Below, in pieces: positions 27,909 to 36,948 of a DNA stretch of 64,000 nucleotides. The stretch comes from Leptospira weilii (GTDB lineage: Bacteria > Spirochaetota > Leptospiria > Leptospirales > Leptospiraceae). The DNA is taken from the NCBI RefSeq assembly GCF_006874765.1, contig NZ_CP040840.1, positions 2,837,501 through 2,901,500 on the forward strand, written 5' to 3'. The translations under genes and the position numbers were made by a program. The notes under the pieces are model-generated. The model saw only the letters and a list, made by a program, of their open reading frames with translations. It had not been told where the DNA came from and searched no databases. The number at the start of each line of letters is the position of its first letter. Position 1 is the stretch's first letter.

Positions 27909-28580
27909 TCAGTCGTAAAAATAACAGAGTTCAATTGACTTTTTAGGAAAAAGAGAAGTGACTGGTAAAGTTTCGCCCATCTTTATTCTTTCAATAATTT
28001 CCTTTTTCTTTCTTCCTTTTGCGATAATTAAAATACAATCTGATGAATTAATTTTTCTTAAAGATAAACTGATTCTTTCTTTTGGAGATTTAGGAGAATC
28101 GTAAATTTCAATTGTATCTTTTTCTTCAGACAAATCCATACCTGGAAATAAACTCGCAATGTGACCATCCTCACCTAAACCCAAAAGGACCAAATCAAAA
28201 GAAGGAATTAATTGAATAGATTTTGAATATTCCAAAGCACCTTTTTTTGCTCCAAGATAACCCGGAATCATAAAGATTTGTTTCTCATTCACAGGCAGAA
28301 ATTCGAACAGATTTTTTTGAACCATTAGACTATTCAAATCGACGTGGTTTTCCGGCACACATCGCTCATCTCCGAAATAAAAAAACCACTTTGACCAATC
28401 TGTTTTCAAATGTTTTAATTCTCCGTAAAGTAACTGAGCAGTTTCCCCTCCTGTGAGCACAACATGGAAAGCATTTTTGATCCGAATCCGTTCCTCTGAA
28501 ATTTCTTTTATCCTATTCAAACAATGAGTAAGAAATTCCTTTTCATTAGAAAATTCAACTATTTGCATTAGAATGTGCAA
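27909..28580 (-). CDS. 6-phosphogluconolactonase/glucosamine-6-phosphate isomerase family protein
   Basis: A 223-aa protein with the DevB/Pgl signature: VVLTGGETAQLLYGEL, WFFYFGDERCVPENHVDLN, and LLGLGEDGHIASLFPG. These segments make up the phosphate and lactone pocket of 6-phosphogluconolactonase. Its ordinary role, hydrolysing 6-phosphogluconolactone in the pentose phosphate route, is unusual in an O-antigen operon, so a dedicated sugar-lactone or aldose-ketose isomerase use is possible. The ATG at 28580 is only 5 nt after the previous stop; Met5 at 28568 is an alternative start. Confidence 0.87.
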   Translation of the reverse strand: MHILMQIVEFSNEKEFLTHCLNRIKEISEERIRIKNAFHVVLTGGETAQLLYGELKHLKTDWSKWFFYFGDERCVPENHVDLNSLMVQKNLFEFLPVNEKQIFMIPGYLGAKKGALEYSKSIQLIPSFDLVLLGLGEDGHIASLFPGMDLSEEKDTIEIYDSPKSPKERISLSLRKINSSDCILIIAKGRKKKEIIERIKMGETLPVTSLFPKKSIELCYFYD

Positions 28581-28585
28581 AAGAT

Positions 28586-30364
28586 CTAAAAAGCGGGGTG
28601 AAGCAACTGATCACTAAATGATTTCCAAGCAACAAACCAATTTTCATTAACTCTACCGTATTCAGATAGGAAATCTTGTATTCTATTTTGAACTTCTTCA
28701 GAAGCCCACCAATCCTCAATTTTATGATAATTTTCATTTAAAAATCGGACAGCAGAAAAAGAATCCTCGTGATAAATGCCGACTTCTTTTAAACTCATTA
28801 AATAAGGTTTAAATTTAGCGGAATACCCAAACATTTCTTCTTTAAAATATAAAATAGTTGGTATATTTAAGGCAAAAGACTCCATATAGGAAGTCGCAAG
28901 ATGGTCAACCACAACCAACCTTGCTTTAAGAATTCGAGAAAAAATATCTTCATTTATAGAAGAAATAGTTTTAGGTAAACTATCCTCTCTCTTTAAATAT
29001 TCTAAATTGTTCCATCCAAATTGGATTGATGCACGAAATACAAAATCTTTACTTACTTCTTCGGATAAATTCGCAATAAAGTTAGCTTGCTCTTTTAGAT
29101 AAGAGAACTGTAATTCTGGTCTAAGTGTACTATGCAAACGAAGAAAATATGCAAAATGTTCTGTAGAAATATATAAAATCTGTTTTTTTTGTCTATAATC
29201 GACATTCATTTTTCTAAGATTTACTAAATGAGGTGATGGCAAAAATGTAAGTTTGCTTGAATTCTTAGAAGCCCAGCCCCACGAAATAAACCCATCACTG
29301 GATTCATACTCAATCTTCTCATGAGGAAAAACTAAATATTGCTCATACCCTCCGCCATGTTGAACCGAATACCATTTTCCATTTTTACCAGAGGTATATC
29401 TAGAAATTAAATCTGCTTTTTTAGAATTGTATATATCAAATCCAATCCATATACCTTCTTCCGCAAAGGAAGGTTCTTTCGTAAATACTAATTCTGGTAT
29501 ATGTTTGATTATGTTCTCAGAAACGCAATTTTCGAATTCGTTATTAGAAACAAAATAATCAGAGAAATTAATTCTTTTATGAGTATTAATAGAGTTAAAT
29601 TCTTTTTTCCGTATTTTTATTTTCCTCAATATAACAGACCAGAATCTCTGAATCGAAAAGCTTTTAAGTGAAAGTCTAATTTTATAAAAAAAAGATACTC
29701 CTTTACATTCCCCAAAAAAAAGACCAAAAAAAACCAAAAAAAATTGATAATTCAAAAAAAAATGTATTTTAGATTTTAGAGTTTGCTTTTGCTTTCGAAA
29801 AACTCGGAAAAGTTCGACACTTTCTTTTTTAAGAACGATCGAAGGAGGTTTTAAAAAGTTCAGTAATTCTGAATAAATAATTAAATTATATTCATGCTCT
29901 TTTAGTTGTTCTAAAGAATCTTCACAGCTTTTCGGACGAAAATCAACCTTGCTGTGATCAGTCATCACAATAGAAACAGTTAAAGGGCCCTCTTTCTTTA
30001 TACTTTTTATATTCAAATAACGATCATAATAAGAGCATAACCAATGAACAAGCCAATAGGAAACTCGAATTCTCCAAAACTTTTCAGACTCTTGCAAGCC
30101 ACAAAAATCGTTCAGATACTTGCTTAGAGCTTTAATGATTCTATCATGTAACTTAGATATATAAATCCAATGTAGCTCAACATCCTTCCAATCTTTATAA
30201 GGCGAAGAAGCCATTTTAAAATCATCTTGTTCAAAAAATTTACGAAATTGATTACGACTAAAACACCAAGGACCCAAATATAAGGCATTTTTTTCCTCAT
30301 TCTCGGCTTTCGGCCAAAGATCAGGATGTCCGGTAAGAACTAGTAAACGGGAACTTTCTTTCAT
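28586..30364 (-). CDS. LIC12162-like putative transferase
   Basis: A 592-aa soluble protein resembling the LIC12162 family of putative transferases from Leptospira O-antigen regions (recognised from memory). The start shows LVLTGHPDLWPKAENEEKNALYLGPWCF, a hallmark N-terminal stretch. Later come GIWIGFDIYNSKKADLIS, YSVQHGGGYEQYLVF, SDGFISWGWAS, and near the end VVDHLATSYMESFALNIPTILYF. The second half looks like a GT-B donor domain. The middle is very lysine- and phenylalanine-rich. It may add a modified sugar or a polyol-phosphate. Confidence 0.75.
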   Translation of the reverse strand: MKESSRLLVLTGHPDLWPKAENEEKNALYLGPWCFSRNQFRKFFEQDDFKMASSPYKDWKDVELHWIYISKLHDRIIKALSKYLNDFCGLQESEKFWRIRVSYWLVHWLCSYYDRYLNIKSIKKEGPLTVSIVMTDHSKVDFRPKSCEDSLEQLKEHEYNLIIYSELLNFLKPPSIVLKKESVELFRVFRKQKQTLKSKIHFFLNYQFFLVFFGLFFGECKGVSFFYKIRLSLKSFSIQRFWSVILRKIKIRKKEFNSINTHKRINFSDYFVSNNEFENCVSENIIKHIPELVFTKEPSFAEEGIWIGFDIYNSKKADLISRYTSGKNGKWYSVQHGGGYEQYLVFPHEKIEYESSDGFISWGWASKNSSKLTFLPSPHLVNLRKMNVDYRQKKQILYISTEHFAYFLRLHSTLRPELQFSYLKEQANFIANLSEEVSKDFVFRASIQFGWNNLEYLKREDSLPKTISSINEDIFSRILKARLVVVDHLATSYMESFALNIPTILYFKEEMFGYSAKFKPYLMSLKEVGIYHEDSFSAVRFLNENYHKIEDWWASEEVQNRIQDFLSEYGRVNENWFVAWKSFSDQLLHPAF

Positions 30365-30388
30365 TCAACAATATTATTAAAATCTTAT

Positions 30389-31480
30389 TTATTTGCGTTT
30401 CCAAAAGGAATCACTGTACCCAGTTAACGTTCCAAATGGGGTAAGTGATTTTTCGATTTTTACAAGTTTGAATTTTTTCAAATTATTTTGATAATCTTTT
30501 AAAGTGGTTGCTTTCAAGACCCCGTGTTCACCCTTTTTTACGGCCTCCTCCTTGCCTTCCATTGTCTGCTGTAAAAAAATAGCCTTAGCAGATTCGTTTA
30601 CAATGCTAAGATAGTTGGAAACAACATCAGGTTCCATTTCTTGAAAACTCGCGGCGTTCCAAAACAAATCGATTTTCATATTTTTTAAAATTGGGAATTT
30701 CCAATTCCCAAAAAAATAAATCTTTCCTTTTTTCGAAAAATCAATTGTTTCCATATCCAACGTTTCTTTAAAAGTCACCACATCCTTAGGAAAAACAGAA
30801 GACAGATAACTTTCTGAAACATAAAGCTGCGGTGGAATATCAAATAATAAAAAAATAATATCCGGATATAACTTTTTCAAAACCTCAACTTGTTTACCCG
30901 ACCCACACCCTAATTCTGTAATAACTTTAACTTTTGAGAAGTCCAGATTTTTCTGACAAAATAAATAACGAAGATAATAATATAAAATAGTTAAAGTATA
31001 ATTTTTGCCATCTACGATAAATGCATCTTCCGGATTTCCAATTAAAGAAGCTGAGAAAGAACTGAGAGGTTTCGCTTTTGAAGCTTTTGCGAGTAAATTC
31101 ACTCTCTCATATAAAATCTCCTTTAATTCCATAAAGTTAATATTATAGGGCGGTATGATCGGAAAATACTGATTGAGTTTCTTATTTAAAAAAGAAATAA
31201 CTGAATCCCAAAAAGGAAGAGCTCTCACATACCGATTATTAAAATATTTATTACTTTTTAGATCAATTTGGCCATATTTAAAATCTAAATCCGTTGCTCC
31301 AAATGTTTCTAAAATTGAGTATTTTCTTTTACGAAAATCTTTCAGGCCAATTTTGTTCAGTTCTTTGATAAAAACTTGCTGATGTAAATACCAATAATTA
31401 GTCGGTTTATAAATATCAGGAGCTTTTTCTAACTCTCCTAACATTAGCTTTAAGATTTCAGGTCTATCAGTAATTTGCAT
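30389..31480 (-). CDS. Putative sugar O-methyltransferase
   Basis: A 363-aa protein with the SAM-binding motif VITELGCGSGKQVEVLKKLYP, FLLFDIPPQLYVSESYL, and FWNAASFQEMEPDVVSNYL. Together these define a family of putative sugar O-methyltransferases in surface-polysaccharide loci. The N-terminal 150 residues have no obvious domain and probably bind substrate. Intact and full length, unlike the decayed relative at 21836-22915. It follows the ABC transporter gene. Confidence 0.8.
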   Translation of the reverse strand: MQITDRPEILKLMLGELEKAPDIYKPTNYWYLHQQVFIKELNKIGLKDFRKRKYSILETFGATDLDFKYGQIDLKSNKYFNNRYVRALPFWDSVISFLNKKLNQYFPIIPPYNINFMELKEILYERVNLLAKASKAKPLSSFSASLIGNPEDAFIVDGKNYTLTILYYYLRYLFCQKNLDFSKVKVITELGCGSGKQVEVLKKLYPDIIFLLFDIPPQLYVSESYLSSVFPKDVVTFKETLDMETIDFSKKGKIYFFGNWKFPILKNMKIDLFWNAASFQEMEPDVVSNYLSIVNESAKAIFLQQTMEGKEEAVKKGEHGVLKATTLKDYQNNLKKFKLVKIEKSLTPFGTLTGYSDSFWKRK

Positions 31481-31517
31481 TTTTACCTACATATAACGAT
31501 TATAATTTATTCTTTAT

Positions 31518-33224
31518 TCAAAATTCTATGATCGAATCCGCATACTTTAATGTTTCTTTTCTATGAGTCACATAAATTAATCCAATCTGGCCCTTAAGCT
31601 TGGCCAAATTTTCCATAAATTGCTGCTCCGTAGACGCATCCAACGCAGAAGTAGGTTCGTCCATTAAGATAAAATCAAATTTACCGAGCAGAACTCTTGC
31701 AATTGAAATCCTTTGTTTTTGACCACCAGATAAATTTGCACCGCTTTGAAATAACTCTTCATGGATGTTACGTGTAGAAATGAATTCTTTTGCTTGAGAC
31801 AACACTAACGCATCTTCCAACTCTTCCTCGGAAACACCTACATCAAGTCCCCATATTAAATTTTCATAAATAGATCCGTTTAAGATTAAATTCTCCTGGG
31901 TGAGATATCCAAGTCTTTTATGAATTTCTTTAATATCATAAGATCCTAATGAAACTTGATTTATTTTAACTTTGCCAGAAAGCGGCTTTAAAATTCCGCT
32001 AATTAAATCTAATAGAGTCGATTTTCCTGCACCTGTCTGGCCAGTAATCGCATAAAACTTCCCTTTCTCAAATTCATAATTGAAATTTTTAAGAAGTGAA
32101 CTCTCCGAACTATATCCAAATTCGACATTATCTAGCGAAATATTTTTAATTTCGTTATTATCCAAAGAAACAGATGGAGCTTGCTTTTCTCCGTATTCAG
32201 AAGCAGAAACAGTATCCAACATCGACTCAATCGCAATCCTAGAAACTGAGGAATGAACAGCCCTATTTATATTATCGGTAAGAAGTTTTACCTCTGGTAA
32301 AGTACGTATTAAGATTGCAAAAATTACGGTCAAATTCTCTAAAGGTGTTTGAAATGCTACAACACTTAAATAAATAATAAGTGCAAAAGTGATTACTATC
32401 AGAACCTCTGAAAATCTAGCCGTAAAATCCGAAAGAATCATTGATTTAAAATAAAACTTAGGAAGAGAAACAATATATCGATCTAAATAAGAAAGAACCT
32501 TATTTTCATTGGAACTTGTTTTGATGTACTTAAAGGCTTTCGCTATTTCTATTAAATTAGAATTATATAATGAAAACTCTTTTACATTTTTTTGTCCTAG
32601 TGCCATTATAATTTTATAAAAAGGAAAAAATACAAGGGAATTTAAAGCTACTAGCCCAACGGTTACAGAAATTACTTTCCAATCCACCAAAAGCGAAAAC
32701 AATAGAAAAAAGATAATATTAATCAAGTTAGCCAAAATCATAAAATCATACTTTATTAAAACTTTATAATTTTCTATCTCTCGAGCCCCTATGCTGACAA
32801 ATTCTCCGTGATTTAATTTCGAAAGAGCACCCCAAGATGAATTTAAAACTTTTTGAAAAAAATCTCTTCGTAGCTTTATATCTAATTTTCTTAAGAAATT
32901 ATGTTGATAGTACTGAGCAAAAAGTAAAAATATTGAGGAAAGGATTACAGAAATTATAATTCCTAAGATTACATTAGTTAGATTCAACTGAATGTCAAAA
33001 AAAGTAAAGACTGACTCAATCTTATTGAGTATCGGATTTTGTTCTTTATTTTGAGAATGGTTTAAAGCCATCATTGTAGCCGGATAGATAAGACCAAACC
33101 CGATTAATTGAACACTACCAGAAAGTAATATTCCCAATAAAAAGATAAACGAGCTGATCGGATGCTTTTGAACAAGATAGAAAAATTCTAATAAAATCTG
33201 TTTATAATTCGCTTTTTGAATCAT
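31518..33224 (-). CDS. ABC exporter with fused membrane and ATPase domains, possible O-unit flippase
   Basis: A 568-aa half-transporter. The N-terminal half has six membrane segments (about 22-46, 82-105, 160-180, 185-205, 270-292 and a shorter one near 297-310). The ATPase half has Walker A GQTGAGKS (395-402), Q-loop TQEN, signature LSGGQ (498-502), Walker B with DEPT (522-525) and the switch H554. This is the architecture of MsbA and of PglK, the flippase for lipid-linked glycans. Since no MOP-type Wzx is visible, this is a candidate for moving undecaprenyl-linked O-units. It overlaps nothing but ends 37 nt before the methyltransferase gene. Transport function certain, cargo inferred. Confidence 0.9.
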   Translation of the reverse strand: MIQKANYKQILLEFFYLVQKHPISSFIFLLGILLSGSVQLIGFGLIYPATMMALNHSQNKEQNPILNKIESVFTFFDIQLNLTNVILGIIISVILSSIFLLFAQYYQHNFLRKLDIKLRRDFFQKVLNSSWGALSKLNHGEFVSIGAREIENYKVLIKYDFMILANLINIIFFLLFSLLVDWKVISVTVGLVALNSLVFFPFYKIIMALGQKNVKEFSLYNSNLIEIAKAFKYIKTSSNENKVLSYLDRYIVSLPKFYFKSMILSDFTARFSEVLIVITFALIIYLSVVAFQTPLENLTVIFAILIRTLPEVKLLTDNINRAVHSSVSRIAIESMLDTVSASEYGEKQAPSVSLDNNEIKNISLDNVEFGYSSESSLLKNFNYEFEKGKFYAITGQTGAGKSTLLDLISGILKPLSGKVKINQVSLGSYDIKEIHKRLGYLTQENLILNGSIYENLIWGLDVGVSEEELEDALVLSQAKEFISTRNIHEELFQSGANLSGGQKQRISIARVLLGKFDFILMDEPTSALDASTEQQFMENLAKLKGQIGLIYVTHRKETLKYADSIIEF

Positions 33225-33226
33225 TT

Positions 33227-34432
33227 CTATTTTTTAAAATATCCGAATACTTTTTTAATTCCACTTACGACATCTTCAATATCCTGTGTCGACATACTTG
33301 TAGACAATGGAATCGAAAAGATCCTCTTGGAAATCATTTCACAATTAGGAAAATTACTTGGGACGAGGCCATACTTCTCTTTATAGAACTGTTGTTCATA
33401 GATAGCTCGATAATGGGTCGCTACACCAATATTTTCTTGGATCAAGGCGGTCATGATTTCTTCTCTATTTCCCTTTAAAACTTCCGGGTTAATCAAGATT
33501 GGAAAAATATGCCAAGTGCATAAGTCTCCTTCATTTTGTTCAATCAATGCATGAGGCAATTTAAGACCATTTTCGTCAGCCAAACGCTCAAAATAAGTCT
33601 CTGCGATCGCTTTTCTTTTTTTAGTAAATATTTCTAATTTTTTTAACTGTTCAATCGCCATTGCAGCATTCATATCAGGCATATTATATTTATATCCAGG
33701 AACTACTATATCATAATGAATTTGCGAATTTTTTGAATAACGCTGCCAAGCACCTCTACTCATTCCATGGAGTCCGTAAATACGGATTTTCTCTGCAAGC
33801 TCATCACTATTCGTAGTCAGGACTCCTCCTTCCCCTGCAGCAATATTTTTCGTTACGTACAAACTAAATGAAGTAAGATTCTGGCCATCTCCGATCAAAG
33901 TCCCCTTATACTTTGCACCAATTGCATGTGCTGCATCTTCAATAACAACTAAGTTATATTCCTTTGCAATCGCGTTAATTTCATCCATTTGACAGGGGGA
34001 ACCTGCATAATGAACCGGCATGATAGCTTTAGTCTTAGGTGTAATTTTGGATTTGATAGATTGAGGATCTATATGAAAACTTTTAGGTAATAAGTCTGCC
34101 AAAATTGGTTTAGCACCTACATGCTCTATCACATTTACTGTCGCACCAAAGGTCATAGGGGTAGTGATTACTTCATCACCTGGACCTATATTATGAGCAA
34201 TTAAACTAAGATGAAGCAAAGCAGTACAACTATTTGCAGCTACAGCATGTTTTGCACCGGTGTAGTTCTTAATATCGGCCTCAAATTTTTGTACATTCGG
34301 CCCTGTACTGAGCCAGCCAGTTTTTATGCAATTGACGACCGCCTGAATCTCTTCATCTCCGATATCAGGAGCACCGTAGACTAAAAAGGATTTACGAACC
34401 GGCTCCCCGCCGTGAATGGCAAGTTTAGACAT
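33227..34432 (-). CDS. DegT/DnrJ/EryC1/StrS sugar aminotransferase (PseC-like)
   Basis: A 401-aa PLP enzyme. It has NSCTALLHLSLIAHNIGPGDEV, VVIEDAAHAIGAKYKG (the Asp that binds the pyridine N), and SLYVTKNIAAGEGG with the PLP-binding Lys, followed by the GxxxMPDMNAAMAIEQLKK segment. These enzymes add an amino group to C3 or C4 of a keto sugar. Downstream genes encode WbqC, a PseG-like protein (PseC works just before PseG/PseH/PseI in pseudaminic acid formation) and NeuB. The position thus supports a PseC-like role. It starts 5 nt after the WbqC gene. Confidence 0.92.
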   Translation of the reverse strand: MSKLAIHGGEPVRKSFLVYGAPDIGDEEIQAVVNCIKTGWLSTGPNVQKFEADIKNYTGAKHAVAANSCTALLHLSLIAHNIGPGDEVITTPMTFGATVNVIEHVGAKPILADLLPKSFHIDPQSIKSKITPKTKAIMPVHYAGSPCQMDEINAIAKEYNLVVIEDAAHAIGAKYKGTLIGDGQNLTSFSLYVTKNIAAGEGGVLTTNSDELAEKIRIYGLHGMSRGAWQRYSKNSQIHYDIVVPGYKYNMPDMNAAMAIEQLKKLEIFTKKRKAIAETYFERLADENGLKLPHALIEQNEGDLCTWHIFPILINPEVLKGNREEIMTALIQENIGVATHYRAIYEQQFYKEKYGLVPSNFPNCEMISKRIFSIPLSTSMSTQDIEDVVSGIKKVFGYFKK

Positions 34433-34437
34433 TTGTT

Positions 34438-35121
34438 TTATTCCTTAAATATATATTTACGGCTTTCAAAACCGCAGTTAAATAAAAGATCTAATATACT
34501 GACATTACCTACAAAATCACCATATAACTGAGGATAACTCGGATAATCATATTCTTGGTAGAGTAAAGTAATATGGTCTTTTTCAAAATTTTCAGGAACA
34601 ATATAGCTTTTAGCACTTGGCCCGGAAATGTAGGTTGTAATTCCTACTTCTTTGCAAATACTGATTAATTTTTCCTGTCGCTGCCCTTCATTAAAGATTT
34701 CTGATGAACGAATGAATTTCGTATTTAATCCCAAATATTTTGAAATCCACTCAACAGATACGATATCCAAATTAGAAAGATTATCAATTTTTCCGGAATA
34801 TAAGATTTCTAATAATTCATTAAATTCTTTAAAAAAAGGTGCCTTTGAATAATTGCGGGTAATTGCATTTAGATGTTTTTCATACCATTTCGAAGAGTTA
34901 TCGATTTCTACCTCGTGGATCAATTGGCCAAATTTACTAGTTTGAAATACTGGAATTGTCAACCATTGGAGACCTGTTTGTGTTTTTATTTGATTTCGAT
35001 TTCTCCAATCTCTGGTTGTATATTGAACGTCATCTAAAAATACGAAAACGTCTGCTTTACCAATTAACTCGAAATAACCTCTCCAAGGGATGTAGTTTGG
35101 TTGGAGTATGACACCGATCAT
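34438..35121 (-). CDS. WbqC-like family protein
   Basis: A 227-aa protein with the typical WbqC opening VILQPNYIPWRGYFELIGKA, then FLDDVQYTTRDWRNRNQIK, LTIPV, TYISGPSAKSYI, and a C-terminal YPSYPQLYGDF segment. WbqC proteins occur in many O-antigen and glycopeptide clusters; the biochemistry is unclear, though acyl- or amide-transfer roles have been suggested. It overlaps the PseG/SpsG-like gene by four nt and sits next to an aminotransferase, consistent with N-acylation of the new amino group. That link is an inference. Confidence 0.9.
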   Translation of the reverse strand: MIGVILQPNYIPWRGYFELIGKADVFVFLDDVQYTTRDWRNRNQIKTQTGLQWLTIPVFQTSKFGQLIHEVEIDNSSKWYEKHLNAITRNYSKAPFFKEFNELLEILYSGKIDNLSNLDIVSVEWISKYLGLNTKFIRSSEIFNEGQRQEKLISICKEVGITTYISGPSAKSYIVPENFEKDHITLLYQEYDYPSYPQLYGDFVGNVSILDLLFNCGFESRKYIFKE

Positions 35122-36083
35122 TTGTTTACCACGGATTCTATTATATTAATTACTCTGTTCAAACCCAATCCATCGACTAATCTAACTCCCGCTAGACTAT
35201 ATTGTTCTCTTTTTCTCGAATCTTTGATCAATTCTTCTAATGAAGATTGAATATCTCTATCTTCTATTTCATCAAAAACCCCAAGTAACTTAAACATCTC
35301 TGAATTTCCAATTGCTTGAGCAGTCTCTTTCTGATGTTTATATTGACAAATCACAATGCACGGAATTCCTTCTGACAAACTTTGAAAAAAAGTCAGCCCA
35401 CCTGCAACCACTGCGATATCTGATCCGGCCAAGATTTCGTTAAAATTTTTGGGGTTTTCAAAAAGTCGAACGCGAGAATCTTTTTTTATAAACTCTAGAA
35501 TATCATCTTTTGGAAAAGAGGAACCTATCACTAAATTAATTTTAAAGTCACCCACAACTTTGGATAAAATTTGAAGAACTCGTTTGGAAATTCTTCCAAA
35601 ATCGTATCCTCCAAAGGATAAAAATATTTCCTGGACAGTTTTTTTTTTGGTAAATCTCAATGGATTTGGAATAACCGTATATTTCAAACCATCGTATTTC
35701 CCTCTTCGATCAATGAGCACGGGATTGATTGGAAAATGAGACAACAGTTTTGAGTCGTCAAAATGATCAAAAGTTAAAATCGGAACCTTCTTAAAAACAA
35801 ACGGCTCCAAAATGGATTTAGAATATTCGTATAAATCTATTACCGCAAAAGCAGGATTAATCTCATTTAATAAAAAATCGACTCGATTATCCTGAATTAA
35901 ATAGAGATCATATCCACGCTTTCGAATTTCCTGATGGCCTGGACGAAAATCTTCCTGATCCTCAGATATAAATATAATTTTATATTTAGCTTTCAGTTGA
36001 TCTGCGATCAAACACGACCTATAAATATGCCCCATTGCTATATCCGGTCTAGTCCCTCCATCCACCCGAAATGCAATTACCAT
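35118..36083 (-). CDS. PseG/SpsG-like nucleotide-sugar hydrolase or transferase
   Basis: A 321-aa GT-B-fold protein. It has RVDGGTRPDIAMGHIYRSCLIADQL (the GxGHxxR motif of PseG/MurG-like proteins), VIDLYEYS, IFLSFGGYDFGRISKRVL, and AGSDIAVVAGGLTFFQSLSEGIPCIV, the donor-binding region. PseG removes UDP from the UDP-diacetamido-sugar to provide the free sugar for PseI/NeuB. The next gene downstream encodes a NeuB-type synthase, 4 nt away. Alternatively it is an SpsG-type transferase. The pathway role is inferred from adjacency. Confidence 0.85.
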   Translation of the reverse strand: MVIAFRVDGGTRPDIAMGHIYRSCLIADQLKAKYKIIFISEDQEDFRPGHQEIRKRGYDLYLIQDNRVDFLLNEINPAFAVIDLYEYSKSILEPFVFKKVPILTFDHFDDSKLLSHFPINPVLIDRRGKYDGLKYTVIPNPLRFTKKKTVQEIFLSFGGYDFGRISKRVLQILSKVVGDFKINLVIGSSFPKDDILEFIKKDSRVRLFENPKNFNEILAGSDIAVVAGGLTFFQSLSEGIPCIVICQYKHQKETAQAIGNSEMFKLLGVFDEIEDRDIQSSLEELIKDSRKREQYSLAGVRLVDGLGLNRVINIIESVVNK

Positions 36084-36087
36084 TTTT

Positions 36088-36936
36088 TTACTTTCTTCTA
36101 AGACTATCTCTATATTCTATTTCTTCTTGTTCGGAAGCTTGCGGTTCTAACTTTCCATGCCCAAGAATTTTACGAATGCGTTCTGCCTCTGTAACTAATT
36201 TAGCAAGTTCCTTAGGTTCCGCAGAGATTTCCCAATCGATTCCTTGTAGAGTTCGATCGACAGTATAATGTTTTTCGATAATCTCTGCCCCGCTTGCAAC
36301 TGCAAACAAAGGGACTTCAATTCCCTTACTATGATCCGAATATCCAATCGGAAATTCGTATTTAGATTTTAAAGTCTGAATAGCGGATAAATTTGCATCT
36401 ACTTCATTCATTGGGTAAGAGGATACGCAATGCAATAGAATAAAAGGGGATTTCTTTTTCTTAAAAATAGATACCGCAGCTTCTATTTCAGAAACGGACG
36501 CCGTTCCGCGCGAAAGAATTACAAGCAAACCTGAATTGGCAGCAGCCTCTAATAATGTTATATTACAAATATCACAAGAAGCTATCTTTAAAATTTCAAC
36601 TCCGATTTCTTTGAGCATATTTAAATTTGGAACATCAAATGGTGTAGCAAAAAAAAGAATATCTTTCTTTTGTGCCCTTTCTTTTAATAATAAAAATTCT
36701 TTTTTTCCAAATTCTGCTGGTTTGACTAAGCTTATAGCTTCTTTATTTTCACCAAATCGTTCTTCACTGTTGTAAGCTTGAAATTTTATCGCACTTACTT
36801 TTGCGTCTGCCGCTTCATCAATCATTCGTAAGGCAAGATTTAAATCTCCACCATGATTCAAACCAGCTTCTGCTATAATAAAAACAGGATTATTACCACC
36901 TATTTTAATATTTCCTAAAGTAATTTCTTGACTCAT
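36088..36936 (-). CDS. NeuB-family sialic acid synthase, short form without SAF domain
   Basis: A 282-aa PEP-dependent ulosonate synthase barrel. It has FIIAEAGLNHGGDLNLA, AIKFQAYNSEERF, LKIASCDICN, ILSRGTASVSEIEAAV, LLHCVSSYP, and GYSDHSKGIEV. It ends right after the KLEPQASEQEE linker, where NeuB, LegI and PseI normally continue into a 60-70-residue SAF (antifreeze-like) domain that helps bind substrate. The stop is directly followed by the PseG-like gene, so no relic of a SAF domain is visible. The GIDWEISAEP segment differs from the usual DH-K segment (GPDHKASLEP). Confidence 0.88.
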   Translation of the reverse strand: MSQEITLGNIKIGGNNPVFIIAEAGLNHGGDLNLALRMIDEAADAKVSAIKFQAYNSEERFGENKEAISLVKPAEFGKKEFLLLKERAQKKDILFFATPFDVPNLNMLKEIGVEILKIASCDICNITLLEAAANSGLLVILSRGTASVSEIEAAVSIFKKKKSPFILLHCVSSYPMNEVDANLSAIQTLKSKYEFPIGYSDHSKGIEVPLFAVASGAEIIEKHYTVDRTLQGIDWEISAEPKELAKLVTEAERIRKILGHGKLEPQASEQEEIEYRDSLRRK

Positions 36937-36948
36937 ATAAAATTTTCC

